Made by a program: the position numbers and the translations under genes. Of a DNA stretch of 64,000 bases, positions 56,760 to 64,000 are shown in pieces. Location of the stretch: the NCBI RefSeq assembly GCF_004359985.1, contig NZ_SMRO01000003.1, positions 852,206 to 916,205 on the forward strand. The letters run 5' to 3'. Source of the DNA: Paraburkholderia flava. Its GTDB lineage: Bacteria > Pseudomonadota > Gammaproteobacteria > Burkholderiales > Burkholderiaceae. Within the stretch, counting starts at the first letter, position 1. Every line of letters starts with the position of its first letter. The notes under the pieces are model-generated. The model saw only the letters and a program-made list of their open reading frames with translations, did no database searches and was not told where the DNA came from.

Positions 56760-57860
56760 ATGAACAGTGTCCTGGTCTCTCCGGAACGCGTGGTCGATGC
56801 GCCGTTCCACCCGCAACTGCATCCGCTTGATTTCGCGCAACCGATCGACGATCTGGCCGCAACGATCCGCACGCTGATCGAAGATCACGCACTGGAAGCA
56901 CGCTTCGATGCAAGTGCCGACGCATTCGACGCGCTCTCGAACGAACTCCACGATATCCTCGACGCGGCATTCGAACGCGACGAACCGTGGGCGCTGACGC
57001 AGGCGCACGCGGTGCTGTTCGCGCTCTACGAACTGCACGTCGCGCCCGCCGCGAGCGAGCGTTGCGCGAACCAGTTCAACCCGTGGCTCACGCGCCTGCG
57101 CGGGGCGATCGAGCGGCGCTGGTTCGCCGCCGAACTGCGCCGCACGCAACCGCTCGATGCGAACGTGCACGACGCGTGTGGTCTCGTCGAAGCGATTCGC
57201 GCGGATTCTGCGGCGCATCGCGCGTCGCATCATCCGCTGTTCGATTTTCTCGAACATGACGCGACGCCCGCGCAGCTCGCCGCGTTTTTTCGCAGCGACA
57301 GCGCGCTGAACATCCGCTTCTTCGATCTGATCGTACTGGCGCTGCTCGGCTCGGACCCGTCGGTGCGCGGCGAACTCTCGCAGAACTTCTGGGACGAAGC
57401 GGGCAAGGGCGATCCGCGTCGCGGACATGTCGCGCTGTTCCGCAATCTGCTGCTGTCGACGGGCATTCCCGAAGCCGTCGACGATCACGCGTCGTCGCTC
57501 GAATGGCAAGGACTCGCGGGCTATAACGTTTTCATGATGACCGGGCTGAATCGCAGCCATGGGTTCCGCTCGCTTGGCGTGATGGCGGTGACCGAACTGC
57601 TCGACCCGTCGCAGTACGAAAAGCTCACGCGCGGCTGCCGGCGCGTCGGCCTCGGCACACACGGCGAACTCGACTACTACGACGAGCACGTGAGCATCGA
57701 CGTCGTGCATGCGGAGGGCTGGCTGTCGAACGTCATCGTGCCGCTCGCACAGCGCTTTCCGCAGCGGATGGCCGACATCCACATGGGCGCGCAATGGCGC
57801 CTCAATACCTGCGCCGACTACTACGACCGCCTGCACGCGAACCTGCTGAACGTCGCCTGA
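56760..57860 (+). CDS. Heme-oxygenase-like diiron oxidase family protein (iron-containing redox enzyme)
   Basis: A 366-residue all-helical protein. The C-terminal half (about 150-366) carries the ligand pattern of heme-oxygenase-like diiron oxidases: E213 and H223 in FWDEAGKGDPRRGHVALF, E279 in GVMAVTELLDP, and H310, D314 and H317 in EHVSIDVVHAEGW. Known members fragment fatty acids, cleave C-C bonds or N-oxygenate amines, so the reaction here is open. The N-terminal ~140 residues do not match the core and may be a separate helical domain. It is a single-gene unit flanked by terminators. Confidence 0.8.
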   Translation: MNSVLVSPERVVDAPFHPQLHPLDFAQPIDDLAATIRTLIEDHALEARFDASADAFDALSNELHDILDAAFERDEPWALTQAHAVLFALYELHVAPAASERCANQFNPWLTRLRGAIERRWFAAELRRTQPLDANVHDACGLVEAIRADSAAHRASHHPLFDFLEHDATPAQLAAFFRSDSALNIRFFDLIVLALLGSDPSVRGELSQNFWDEAGKGDPRRGHVALFRNLLLSTGIPEAVDDHASSLEWQGLAGYNVFMMTGLNRSHGFRSLGVMAVTELLDPSQYEKLTRGCRRVGLGTHGELDYYDEHVSIDVVHAEGWLSNVIVPLAQRFPQRMADIHMGAQWRLNTCADYYDRLHANLLNVA

Positions 57861-57891
57861 CCGCGTTCAATCAAGTCTTCGTCATAGCGAT

Positions 57892-57940
57892 AAAAAAGCC
57901 GCTCCGGCGTCGCATTGCGCGGCACCGGAGCGGCTTTTTT
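57892..57940 (+). terminator. Strong terminator after the diiron oxidase gene
   Basis: AAAAAAGCCGCTCCGG and CCGGAGCGGCTTTTTT form a 16-bp stem around a 17-base loop, 31 bases past the stop. The T and A tracts make it symmetrical. Confidence 0.9.
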
Positions 57941-58199
57941 GGTGCATGTTGATCGCATTCAGCGATGTAAGACAATTGAATGGCAATGTCAAAAATAATT
58001 CAATAAAAACACCGTTTTCGCCCATCGCTTAACCAGACCCTTCTGTATAGAATGCGTCGGAGTATTTCATTTCTTTACGATGCCTTACCTGCTGTTTCCG
58101 CAGCAACATGCGCGAATCACATGAGACGCATGAGGAAATACGCACCGAGACCGACGGCTTTATTCCGTTGGAAATCTTTGCTCGAGAAAGAGGGTTGAC
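57941..58199. other. AT-rich intergenic region upstream of the antitoxin gene
   Basis: About 260 bases, clearly more AT-rich than the surroundings. ATTGAAT (57975-57981) and ATTCAAT (57998-58004) form an inverted repeat with 16 bases between. TATAGAAT (58046-58053) could supply a -10 box, but no -35 fits well. No RNA gene is recognised. Confidence 0.45.
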
Positions 58200-58505
58200 A
58201 TGGAAAACTGGTCGACGCCAGGGGTTATGGCAATTACCACACGCGATCTAAGCAAGAATCCGTCGAAGGCATTGCGCGACGTCGGCGACCGGCCTCTGGT
58301 CGTCATGCGTCATCAACGGCCGGTAGCCTGTCTCGTATCGATCGAACAATGGGCCGAGCTGATCGGCAAACTGAAGGACATCGAAATGAATACGAGCATC
58401 GCGCGGACCGATGTGCCGGTGCATACGGTACATACAGCGGAAGCGGCGATGCACGTAGCGAAAAGCAACTGGCCGGCTGTCGTGGCATCGACCAGCGGCA
58501 AATGA
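58200..58505 (+). CDS. Phd/YefM family antitoxin-like protein (no toxin nearby)
   Basis: A 101-residue protein whose residues 9-60 are the Phd/YefM DNA-binding fold: VMAITTRDLSKNPSKALRDVGDRPLVVMRHQRPVACLVSIEQWAELI. The C-terminal 40 residues, normally the toxin-binding part, continue without similarity I recognise. An AGAGGG site precedes the ATG by about 7 bases. No Doc, YoeB or other small toxin frame lies next to it; the next gene is a TetR regulator. It may be a solitary regulator or a decayed toxin-antitoxin system. Confidence 0.8.
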   Translation: MENWSTPGVMAITTRDLSKNPSKALRDVGDRPLVVMRHQRPVACLVSIEQWAELIGKLKDIEMNTSIARTDVPVHTVHTAEAAMHVAKSNWPAVVASTSGK

Positions 58506-58621
58506 TGTGGGACCCGGCCGCGTGAGCGGCCGGATATGTGTGCAGTCGAGCGGTGGGCAACGGCCGCGAAACTCTGAAATCGATACCAGCCGGACGCATC
58601 GCAGTCCGGTCGCAAAGAACA

Positions 58622-59236
58622 ATGTCATTGACGCAGAAGAACGGTGCCGCTCAAGGTGCCAACAAACGCCAGGTGCTGATCGACAAGGCAACTGAGCTGT
58701 TTTCGCAAGAGGGTTACCACGCGGTCGGCATCGATCGCATCATCTCGGAGTCGGGCGTCGCGAAGATGACGCTCTACAACCACTTCCCGTCGAAATCCGA
58801 ACTCGTGGTCGAAGTACTCAGGCAGCGCGAGGCGAGTGCGGCCGACTCGCTGCGCGCGTTCGTCGACCGCTACGCGCAGCCGCTCGATCGTCTGAAGGGC
58901 GTGTTCGAATGGCATGAAGCGTGGTTCAGCGAGAAGACGTTTTACGGCTGCATGTTCATCAACGCCGCGTCCGAGTTTCCCGATCGCGCCGATGCGATCC
59001 ATCGCGCATCCGCCGCACAGAAACGCCACGTCACCGAATTGCTCGGTACGTTGCTCGAAGAACTCTTTTCCGCCGCTGTCGCCGCGCATCTCGCCGGGCA
59101 GTTTCTGATCCTGATCGACGGGGCGACCGTGACCGCGCAGATCTCAGGCAAGCCGGATTCGGCGATGCTCGCATGGGACGTCGCGCATCAACTGGTCGTC
59201 GGCGCGCTTGCACGCAGCAGCGCCGCTACCGCATAA
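58622..59236 (+). CDS. TetR/AcrR family transcriptional regulator
   Basis: A 204-residue regulator. The N-terminal helix-turn-helix is VLIDKATELFSQEGYHAVGIDRIISESGVAKMTLYNHFPSKSELVVEVL, and the C-terminal ligand domain has the CMFINAASEFPD segment of the YxaF/LmrA-like group. The ATG giving MSLTQKNGAAQ is preferred over an in-frame start at 58538. Its 3' end overlaps the next gene on the opposite strand by 11 bases. The target is unknown. Confidence 0.9.
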   Translation: MSLTQKNGAAQGANKRQVLIDKATELFSQEGYHAVGIDRIISESGVAKMTLYNHFPSKSELVVEVLRQREASAADSLRAFVDRYAQPLDRLKGVFEWHEAWFSEKTFYGCMFINAASEFPDRADAIHRASAAQKRHVTELLGTLLEELFSAAVAAHLAGQFLILIDGATVTAQISGKPDSAMLAWDVAHQLVVGALARSSAATA

Positions 59237-60038
59237 GCGGCGACGGCGCCGTATCGTGCGCGGGCACCGACTGCCCCAGAAAACTCTCGACCAGCATCAC
59301 TTCCGCGCGCGTGAGACGTGCCGCACCGTGCGATAGAAAATCGGCGTTCATCGGCACCTCGTCGCACGCGAGCAGATGCTGTGGCCCCGGGAACATCGAC
59401 ACACGCGGCGGCCGGTAACGCAGCCGGAACAGCCGCGGCGCGGCGCGTCCCGCACGTCCCGTGCGCAGATCGCCGACGCAATGCACCGACGCGTCGAACC
59501 AGAAGCGCAGCCACGCCGATTGCGGCACGCCAGGTGTCGTCGCGATGAATTCCGCGAGCACCAGAAAGATATACGGCAGGTCGGCCTGAACGAGCGTCGG
59601 CCACGCCCATACGTGCAGCACGTCGGCATGCTCGATCACGCGCGTCAGGCGCACGGCGGTGAAGCCGGGCACCTGCTGACGGATCGCATGGAGATGCTGA
59701 CGCCAGTGACGCGCGAATTCATCGCGACGCACGCGTTCGTGATCGGGATCGACTGCATGCGCATCGACGAGCAGCGGGTTGGGCAGCGCATCGTTGACGA
59801 GCGGACACGCGGGCCGCTCGTGTGCAATGTGAGCGAAGTAGCGCGTATGCGCGCGATCGCGCAACTGCACGAGCTGCAGTTCGTCACCGCACAGCGGACA
59901 GCGCGGCGGTGCATGCGACGTGTGCGGCGTGTGCAACTCGGAGCTGTCGTCGGGGAAATCGGCCAGATATTCCGCGACGGTCGCCATCCGCGGTTCGAGC
60001 GGATGAAGTGCACGTACTAGCACCGGATTTTCTTTCAT
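59226..60038 (-). CDS. Hypothetical protein with CoiA-like zinc motif
   Basis: A 270-residue protein I cannot assign firmly. Near its start it has C47-P-L-C50, then YFAHIAHERPAC with H70, H73 and C78, a zinc-site pattern like that at the front of competence protein CoiA. The rest (about 90-270) is rich in Arg and Trp and shows no nuclease motif I can point to. It overlaps the TetR gene tail to tail. Competence involvement is only a suggestion. Confidence 0.55.
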   Translation of the reverse strand: MKENPVLVRALHPLEPRMATVAEYLADFPDDSSELHTPHTSHAPPRCPLCGDELQLVQLRDRAHTRYFAHIAHERPACPLVNDALPNPLLVDAHAVDPDHERVRRDEFARHWRQHLHAIRQQVPGFTAVRLTRVIEHADVLHVWAWPTLVQADLPYIFLVLAEFIATTPGVPQSAWLRFWFDASVHCVGDLRTGRAGRAAPRLFRLRYRPPRVSMFPGPQHLLACDEVPMNADFLSHGAARLTRAEVMLVESFLGQSVPAHDTAPSPLMR

Positions 60039-60387
60039 GACGTGTGGTGCGTGCAGGTGGACGGTTGCCGGGCGCGGTCAGGTCGTGCCCGCGTTGCCCG
60101 TTTCCATTTCGCGCGGCGGACGGCGGTACGCCGCACGCGCCGGTCTGTTGCCGGTTACCGGACATCGCACCGCAGAGTAAGCGGCGTCCGCGACGATGCG
60201 ATGAAGGATTGTAAGTACAGCGCACTTTCATCGCTCTCATCACTTTCGTCATCGGTTGTCGGTCGTGTGTAGATTCGGACATGGTTATGCCACGTGCACT
60301 GGCTACGCTCATCCGGCTCACTGCGAAGTGCTTTCCTTCCTTCGCGATTCCTGTGCCGCTTCCCGTATGCCGGATAGATAGCGAGCG
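60039..60387. other. Intergenic region upstream of gspI
   Basis: About 350 bases without a supportable gene. No further pseudopilin (GFTLIE) motif is encoded here in any frame, so gspG and gspH are absent. A short TCATC-rich stretch lies at 60229-60255. No clear promoter was found. Confidence 0.45.
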
Positions 60388-60816
60388 ATGACTCTTCCTG
60401 CCGTAGCTTCCATCCGCGTTCGTCGTTTTTGCCGTGTGCGCGCCGTACGGTCGTCGGGCTTCACGCTGATCGAAGTGTTGATCGCGCTTGCGATCGTCGC
60501 GATCGCGATGGGCGCGGCGTTGCGCGCGGTCGGTTCAATGGCGACGGACACCGAGACCGCGAGGGCTCGCACGCTTGCGTTGTGGAGCGCGGACAACGGG
60601 CTCGCCGACGTGCGCATCGCACGAACATGGCCCGATATCGGGCAGCAGACGTTCTCGTGTCCGCAGGGACTCTATCGCTTCGTGTGCCGGCAGACTGTGC
60701 GCGCATCGCGCACACCGTTGCTGCGCGAAGTGACGATTCGCGTGTACGGATCGGCCGGCAGCACAAACGTACTCGCCGCCGTGACGACCGAGGTGCAGGA
60801 TGAAAGACAGCGTTAG
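60388..60816 (+). CDS. gspI: Type II secretion minor pseudopilin GspI
   Basis: A 142-residue pseudopilin with a 24-residue Arg-rich leader. The prepilin peptidase site is G24|F25 in SSGFTLIEVLIALAIVAIAMGAALRAV, with the conserved Glu at mature position 5. The C-terminal part (TWPDIGQQTFSCPQGLYRFVCRQ) fits GspI. The minor pseudopilins prime pseudopilus assembly at its tip. gspJ overlaps it by 17 bases. The start is uncertain as no good ribosome-binding site precedes it. Confidence 0.85.
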   Translation: MTLPAVASIRVRRFCRVRAVRSSGFTLIEVLIALAIVAIAMGAALRAVGSMATDTETARARTLALWSADNGLADVRIARTWPDIGQQTFSCPQGLYRFVCRQTVRASRTPLLREVTIRVYGSAGSTNVLAAVTTEVQDERQR

Positions 60817-61459
60817 CCGACGCCGCACGCACAGACACGCGGGCTTCACGCTGATCGAGATGCTGGTCGCGATCGCGTTGCTCGCGATGCTCGCGGTGCT
60901 GTCATGGCGTGGTCTCGACGCGACGATCCGCGGACGCGACGATATCGTTTCCAGCGTCACGCAGACGCGCCTGCTGGGGCGCTATTTCTCGCAGCTTCAA
61001 TACGACATGCTGAATCTCGTGCCGCCGAATGAAACGGGCGGGGCGCCGTTGCGCATCCGGCCGGATGAGCTTGTGCTGGTGCGGCGGTTAGGCGCGGGCA
61101 ATGGAGCGAGTCGCGTGCAGATTGTGCGTTATCGACTGGTGGGGCATCAGCTTCAGCGCAGCGCGTCGCAGCCGCTCGAAACACTGTCGCAACTCGCGGA
61201 CGAGCTGCATCACATGGATGACTTCGCGAGTGTGACTGCGAGTGATGATGTGCGGTCGATGAAGCTGGCAGTGTTTCTGGCGCCGGGGGGGTGGACGTCG
61301 AGTCAGGAGGCGATCGATGCCTCGTATGCGCTGTTTCTCAAGCAGTACGCGGTGAGCACGCTTGCCACGCGCGAAGTGTCGCTGCCACATGGACTGCGCT
61401 TCTCGATCACGCTCGGCAAAACGGGCGACTACACGCGCACCGTGATGCTCGGTGAATAG
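60800..61459 (+). CDS. gspJ: Type II secretion minor pseudopilin GspJ
   Basis: A 219-residue pseudopilin. The leader ends G15|F16 in HAGFTLIEMLVAIALLAMLAVLSWRGLDA, with Glu at mature position 5. The globular part (SQLQYDMLNLV, VQIVRYRLVGHQLQR, LPHGLRFSITL) fits GspJ. With GspI and GspK it caps the pseudopilus. No gspK follows; the next gene is a TPR protein. Confidence 0.87.
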   Translation: MKDSVSRRRTHRHAGFTLIEMLVAIALLAMLAVLSWRGLDATIRGRDDIVSSVTQTRLLGRYFSQLQYDMLNLVPPNETGGAPLRIRPDELVLVRRLGAGNGASRVQIVRYRLVGHQLQRSASQPLETLSQLADELHHMDDFASVTASDDVRSMKLAVFLAPGGWTSSQEAIDASYALFLKQYAVSTLATREVSLPHGLRFSITLGKTGDYTRTVMLGE

Positions 61460-61573
61460 AAGTTCGGCCAGTGGCTGATCATGAGCTGGATTGTTCGCAA
61501 CATCGGTCACGTGCCGGTTAAGTCGCGTCTCTAAGCTCGGCCGAATCGCCATTCGCAACGAGGCTGCACGACC

Positions 61574-63787
61574 ATGAGCACAGTAGACGAACGGGCCGGG
61601 TCGCATGCCGCCGCGCCGCAGGTTTCCGCCGCGCAGGCAGTCGCGCGGGCGAAGGCACTGCACGACCAGGGTCGCCTCGACGATGCGCGTCGGCTGTACG
61701 ACGCAATTCTCGCGACGTCGCCGGACAACGCTGAGGCACTGCATCTATACGGTGTGCTCGAATACCAGACTGGTCGCACACGTGAAGCCGAAACGCTGAT
61801 GCGCCGTTCTATCGCCATCCAGCCGATGCCGCTGCCGCTCGCGAACTTGGGTTCGGTGCTCGCGGGAGCAGGTCAACGCGAAGCCGCGCTTGTGCAGTTC
61901 GATGCCGCACTCGCGCTCGATCCGGTCCATCTGCATGCACTGATTCGCCGCGGCAACACGCTCGTCGAACTCGAGCGTCATGAAGAGGCGGTCAAGACAT
62001 TCGACCGCGCGCTCGTCGTTGCGCCGACATTGCTCGACGCGCTGTGCAATCGTGGTGCCGCATTGCGTGGCCTCGGCCGCTTCCAGGAGGCGATCCAGAG
62101 CTACGATCGTGCACTGACGGTCGATCCGCGATCGTTCGAATCGTATGTGAACCGCAGCAACGCGCTGCGTGAACTGGAGCGCTACGACGAAGCGCTCGCA
62201 GGCTACGATCGCGCACTCACGCTTGCGCCGGGCTACGCACAGGTGCTGTCGCTGCGCGGCATGACGCTCGTCGATCTCGGTCGCTTCCAGGAGGCGCTCG
62301 CGAGCTTCAATGAAGCGATCGCGAGCCAACCGGATTTTGTCGAAGCGATCTACAACAGCGCGGTCGCGCTGGAACGGCTAGAACGGATGGACGAAGCGAT
62401 CGCGCGCTGCGACCGCGCGATCTCGCTCGAGGCGGGTCACGCAAAAGCGTACGCGACGCGTGCGAACGCGCTTGCCCATCTCGAGCGCCGCGACGAGGCG
62501 CTTGCGAGCTACGATCGCGCGATCGAACTCGACCCGGGCGTCGCCGAGGTGCTGTGCAACCGAGGCAGTCTGCTGCGTCATCTGCGGCGTCACAACGATG
62601 CACTCGATGCGTACGAGGCGGCACTCGCGCTGAAGCCGGATTTTGCGCAGGCGCATTTGAACCGCGCGAACGTGCTGCAGGATCTGAACCGCTTCGACGA
62701 AGCACTGAGCGAGAGCGACGCGATTCTTGCCACCGATCCGCGCTATGCGATGGCGTGGTTCAACCGCGGCAATCTGCTGCAGGAAATGAACCGGCCCGAC
62801 GAATCGATCAACGCGTACGAGCACGCGATCGAAGTCGATCCTGAATACGTCGATCCGCACTGCGCACTTGGTTTTCTGCTGCTGGCGCGTGGCCGCTTCA
62901 CGGAAGGTTGGCAGAAATACGAATGGCGCTGGCGCGACCGCAAGGTGTTCGCGAATCAGCGGGCATTCCCGCAGCCGCTGTGGCTCGGCGACGAACCGGT
63001 CGCGGGGCGCACGGTGCTGCTGCATGCGGAGCAGGGTTTCGGCGACACGCTGCAGTTCGGTCGTTACGCGGCGCTGGTTAAGCAACTCGGCGCGCGCGTC
63101 GTACTCGAAGTGCAGCCGGGTCTCACGACGTTGATGCAGACGCTGCCCGGCGTCGATCAGCTGGTGACGAAGGGCGAAACGCTGCCGCCATTCGATCTGC
63201 ATTGCCCGCTGATGAGTCTGCCGCTCGCGCTGCGCACCGAACTCGAGACTGTGCCCGCGACGGTGCCGTATCTGTCGACTGATCCGCAGCGTGTCGCGCA
63301 GTGGCGCGGTCAATTGGGAGAGGCACGGCGGCCGCGAGTCGGGCTCTCGTGGGCCGGCAATCCGAAGCACGTCAACGACCACAACCGGTCGATCGCGCTC
63401 GCCACGCTTGCGCCGCTGTTCGATCTCGACATCGAATGGATCAGCCTGCAAAAGCAGGTACCCGTCGACGACGAAGCGACGCTCGCGACGCTGCCGCTGC
63501 GTCAGGTCGACACCGGGCTGCGCGAATTTGCCGACACTGCGGCGCTGATCGATACGCTGGATCTCGTCGTGTCCGTCGATACGTCGACCGCGCATTTGAC
63601 TGGTGCGCTCGGCAAGCCTTCGTGGGTGTTGTTGCCGACGCCTTGCGACTGGCGCTGGCTCGCCGAGCGCAGCGACAGCCCGTGGTATCCGCATACGCGT
63701 CTGTTCCGGCAACGCACGCCGAAGGACTGGAGCGACGTGCTCGGCGAACTCGTGCCGGCGCTGCGCGAGTGGTCTGCCGCGCGCTGA
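61574..63787 (+). CDS. TPR repeat protein with C-terminal glycosyltransferase-like domain
   Basis: A 737-residue protein. Residues about 20-450 are roughly twelve tandem 34-residue TPR units (for example RRGNTLVELERHEEAVKTFDRALVVAP). The remainder resembles a GT-B sugar transferase of the ADP-heptosyltransferase (GT9) or O-GlcNAc transferase style: HAEQGFGDTLQFGRYAALV, VGLSWAGNPKHVNDHNRSI and VVSVDTSTAHLTGALGKPSWVLLP. Similar proteins glycosylate surface polymers or flagellin. A second TPR protein begins 12 bases downstream. Confidence 0.85.
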   Translation: MSTVDERAGSHAAAPQVSAAQAVARAKALHDQGRLDDARRLYDAILATSPDNAEALHLYGVLEYQTGRTREAETLMRRSIAIQPMPLPLANLGSVLAGAGQREAALVQFDAALALDPVHLHALIRRGNTLVELERHEEAVKTFDRALVVAPTLLDALCNRGAALRGLGRFQEAIQSYDRALTVDPRSFESYVNRSNALRELERYDEALAGYDRALTLAPGYAQVLSLRGMTLVDLGRFQEALASFNEAIASQPDFVEAIYNSAVALERLERMDEAIARCDRAISLEAGHAKAYATRANALAHLERRDEALASYDRAIELDPGVAEVLCNRGSLLRHLRRHNDALDAYEAALALKPDFAQAHLNRANVLQDLNRFDEALSESDAILATDPRYAMAWFNRGNLLQEMNRPDESINAYEHAIEVDPEYVDPHCALGFLLLARGRFTEGWQKYEWRWRDRKVFANQRAFPQPLWLGDEPVAGRTVLLHAEQGFGDTLQFGRYAALVKQLGARVVLEVQPGLTTLMQTLPGVDQLVTKGETLPPFDLHCPLMSLPLALRTELETVPATVPYLSTDPQRVAQWRGQLGEARRPRVGLSWAGNPKHVNDHNRSIALATLAPLFDLDIEWISLQKQVPVDDEATLATLPLRQVDTGLREFADTAALIDTLDLVVSVDTSTAHLTGALGKPSWVLLPTPCDWRWLAERSDSPWYPHTRLFRQRTPKDWSDVLGELVPALREWSAAR

Positions 63788-63799
63788 CGGATTCGCTGC

Positions 63800-64000
63800 A
63801 TGCGACGCGAGCAGACCAGCACGCCTTCAGCGTCCGCGGCGATGCCCGGCGGCATCGTGCGCGACGCAATCATGCAGGGCGTGCTGCGCGCGCGACGTCA
63901 CTATCAGGAAGGCGCACTCGACGAAGCGAAGCGCGCGTGCGAAGCAGTACGGGCGCTAATGCCCGACCAGTTCGACGCGTTGCAGGTGTTGGGCCTCGTC
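63800..64000 (+). CDS. TPR-type protein (5' part, cut by window end)
   Basis: The first 67 codons of a gene on the same strand, starting 12 bases after the previous TPR gene. After a short Ser/Ala-rich start the sequence reads VLRARRHYQEGALDEAKRACEAVRALMPDQFDALQVLGLV, a first TPR unit. It is probably a paralogue of the gene before it, co-transcribed with it. Nothing can be said about its C-terminal domain. Confidence 0.7.
   Translation, partial: MRREQTSTPSASAAMPGGIVRDAIMQGVLRARRHYQEGALDEAKRACEAVRALMPDQFDALQVLGLV

Noticed and set aside
1..64000. tRNA, rRNA, CRISPR arrays, insertion sequences and prophage genes
   Set aside because: I looked for tRNA T-loop sequences, regularly spaced repeats, transposases and phage structural genes and found none that hold up by eye; a covariance-model scan would be needed to exclude small RNAs.

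Overview
The window is high-GC chromosomal DNA from a betaproteobacterium of the Burkholderia/Paraburkholderia group. This rests on the gene order (hrcA-hemH-hslR-grpE-trx-dnaK-dnaJ-pabBC, then the opposing perM-hda-HAD-pcnB-folK-dnk-panB block, purM, miaA-mutL), on the betaproteobacterial style of the proteins, and on the strong GC bias at third codon positions. Nearly all of it is core housekeeping sequence. I see no prophage, insertion sequence, CRISPR array, rRNA or tRNA.

Layout. 1-2.9 kb: the 3' end of a catalase, a small unknown ORF, dps and ubiA (oxidative stress and ubiquinone). 2.9-10.1 kb, minus strand: proC, yggS, glcF, glcE, glcD and a second FAD-linked D-lactate-type dehydrogenase. 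10.1-10.9 kb: a cobalamin adenosyltransferase whose 5' leader carries eight copies of an 8-bp tandem repeat. 11.0-19.2 kb, minus strand: aroG preceded by what looks like a complete ribosome-mediated attenuator, then tldD, a nitrilase-superfamily amidase and yhdP. 19.4-26.4 kb: glnE, a secreted protein resembling glutamic peptidases, recN and nadK. 26.7-36.4 kb, plus strand: the heat-shock/heme/folate block with a sigma-32 type promoter in front of grpE. 36.6-42.9 kb, minus strand: panB, dnk, folK, pcnB, a HAD phosphatase, hda and a PerM-type transporter, tightly packed. 43-49 kb: purM, miaA, mutL, dedA and mscS.

49.4-64 kb is more accessory: a tandem zinc-finger protein, an NCS1 permease with paired operator-like sites, an HU-like protein with otsA, a VOC protein, a Tat-exported purple acid phosphatase-like enzyme, a heme-oxygenase-like diiron oxidase candidate, an orphan Phd/YefM antitoxin, a TetR regulator, a zinc-motif hypothetical, an isolated gspI-gspJ pair and two consecutive TPR proteins, the last cut by the window end.

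The strongest new observation is the aroG leader. A good sigma-70 promoter is followed by a 21-codon leader peptide containing the run FYFYFFW. Three overlapping complementary segments then form a textbook protector/antiterminator/terminator set, with a U-tract, ahead of the DAHP synthase gene. It appears to sense all three aromatic amino acids at once. Other points worth checking are the repeat tract in front of the adenosyltransferase, the structured leader of dnaK, the paired operators at the NCS1 permease, the tandem zinc-finger protein, the secreted glutamic-peptidase-like protein and the diiron oxidase candidate.
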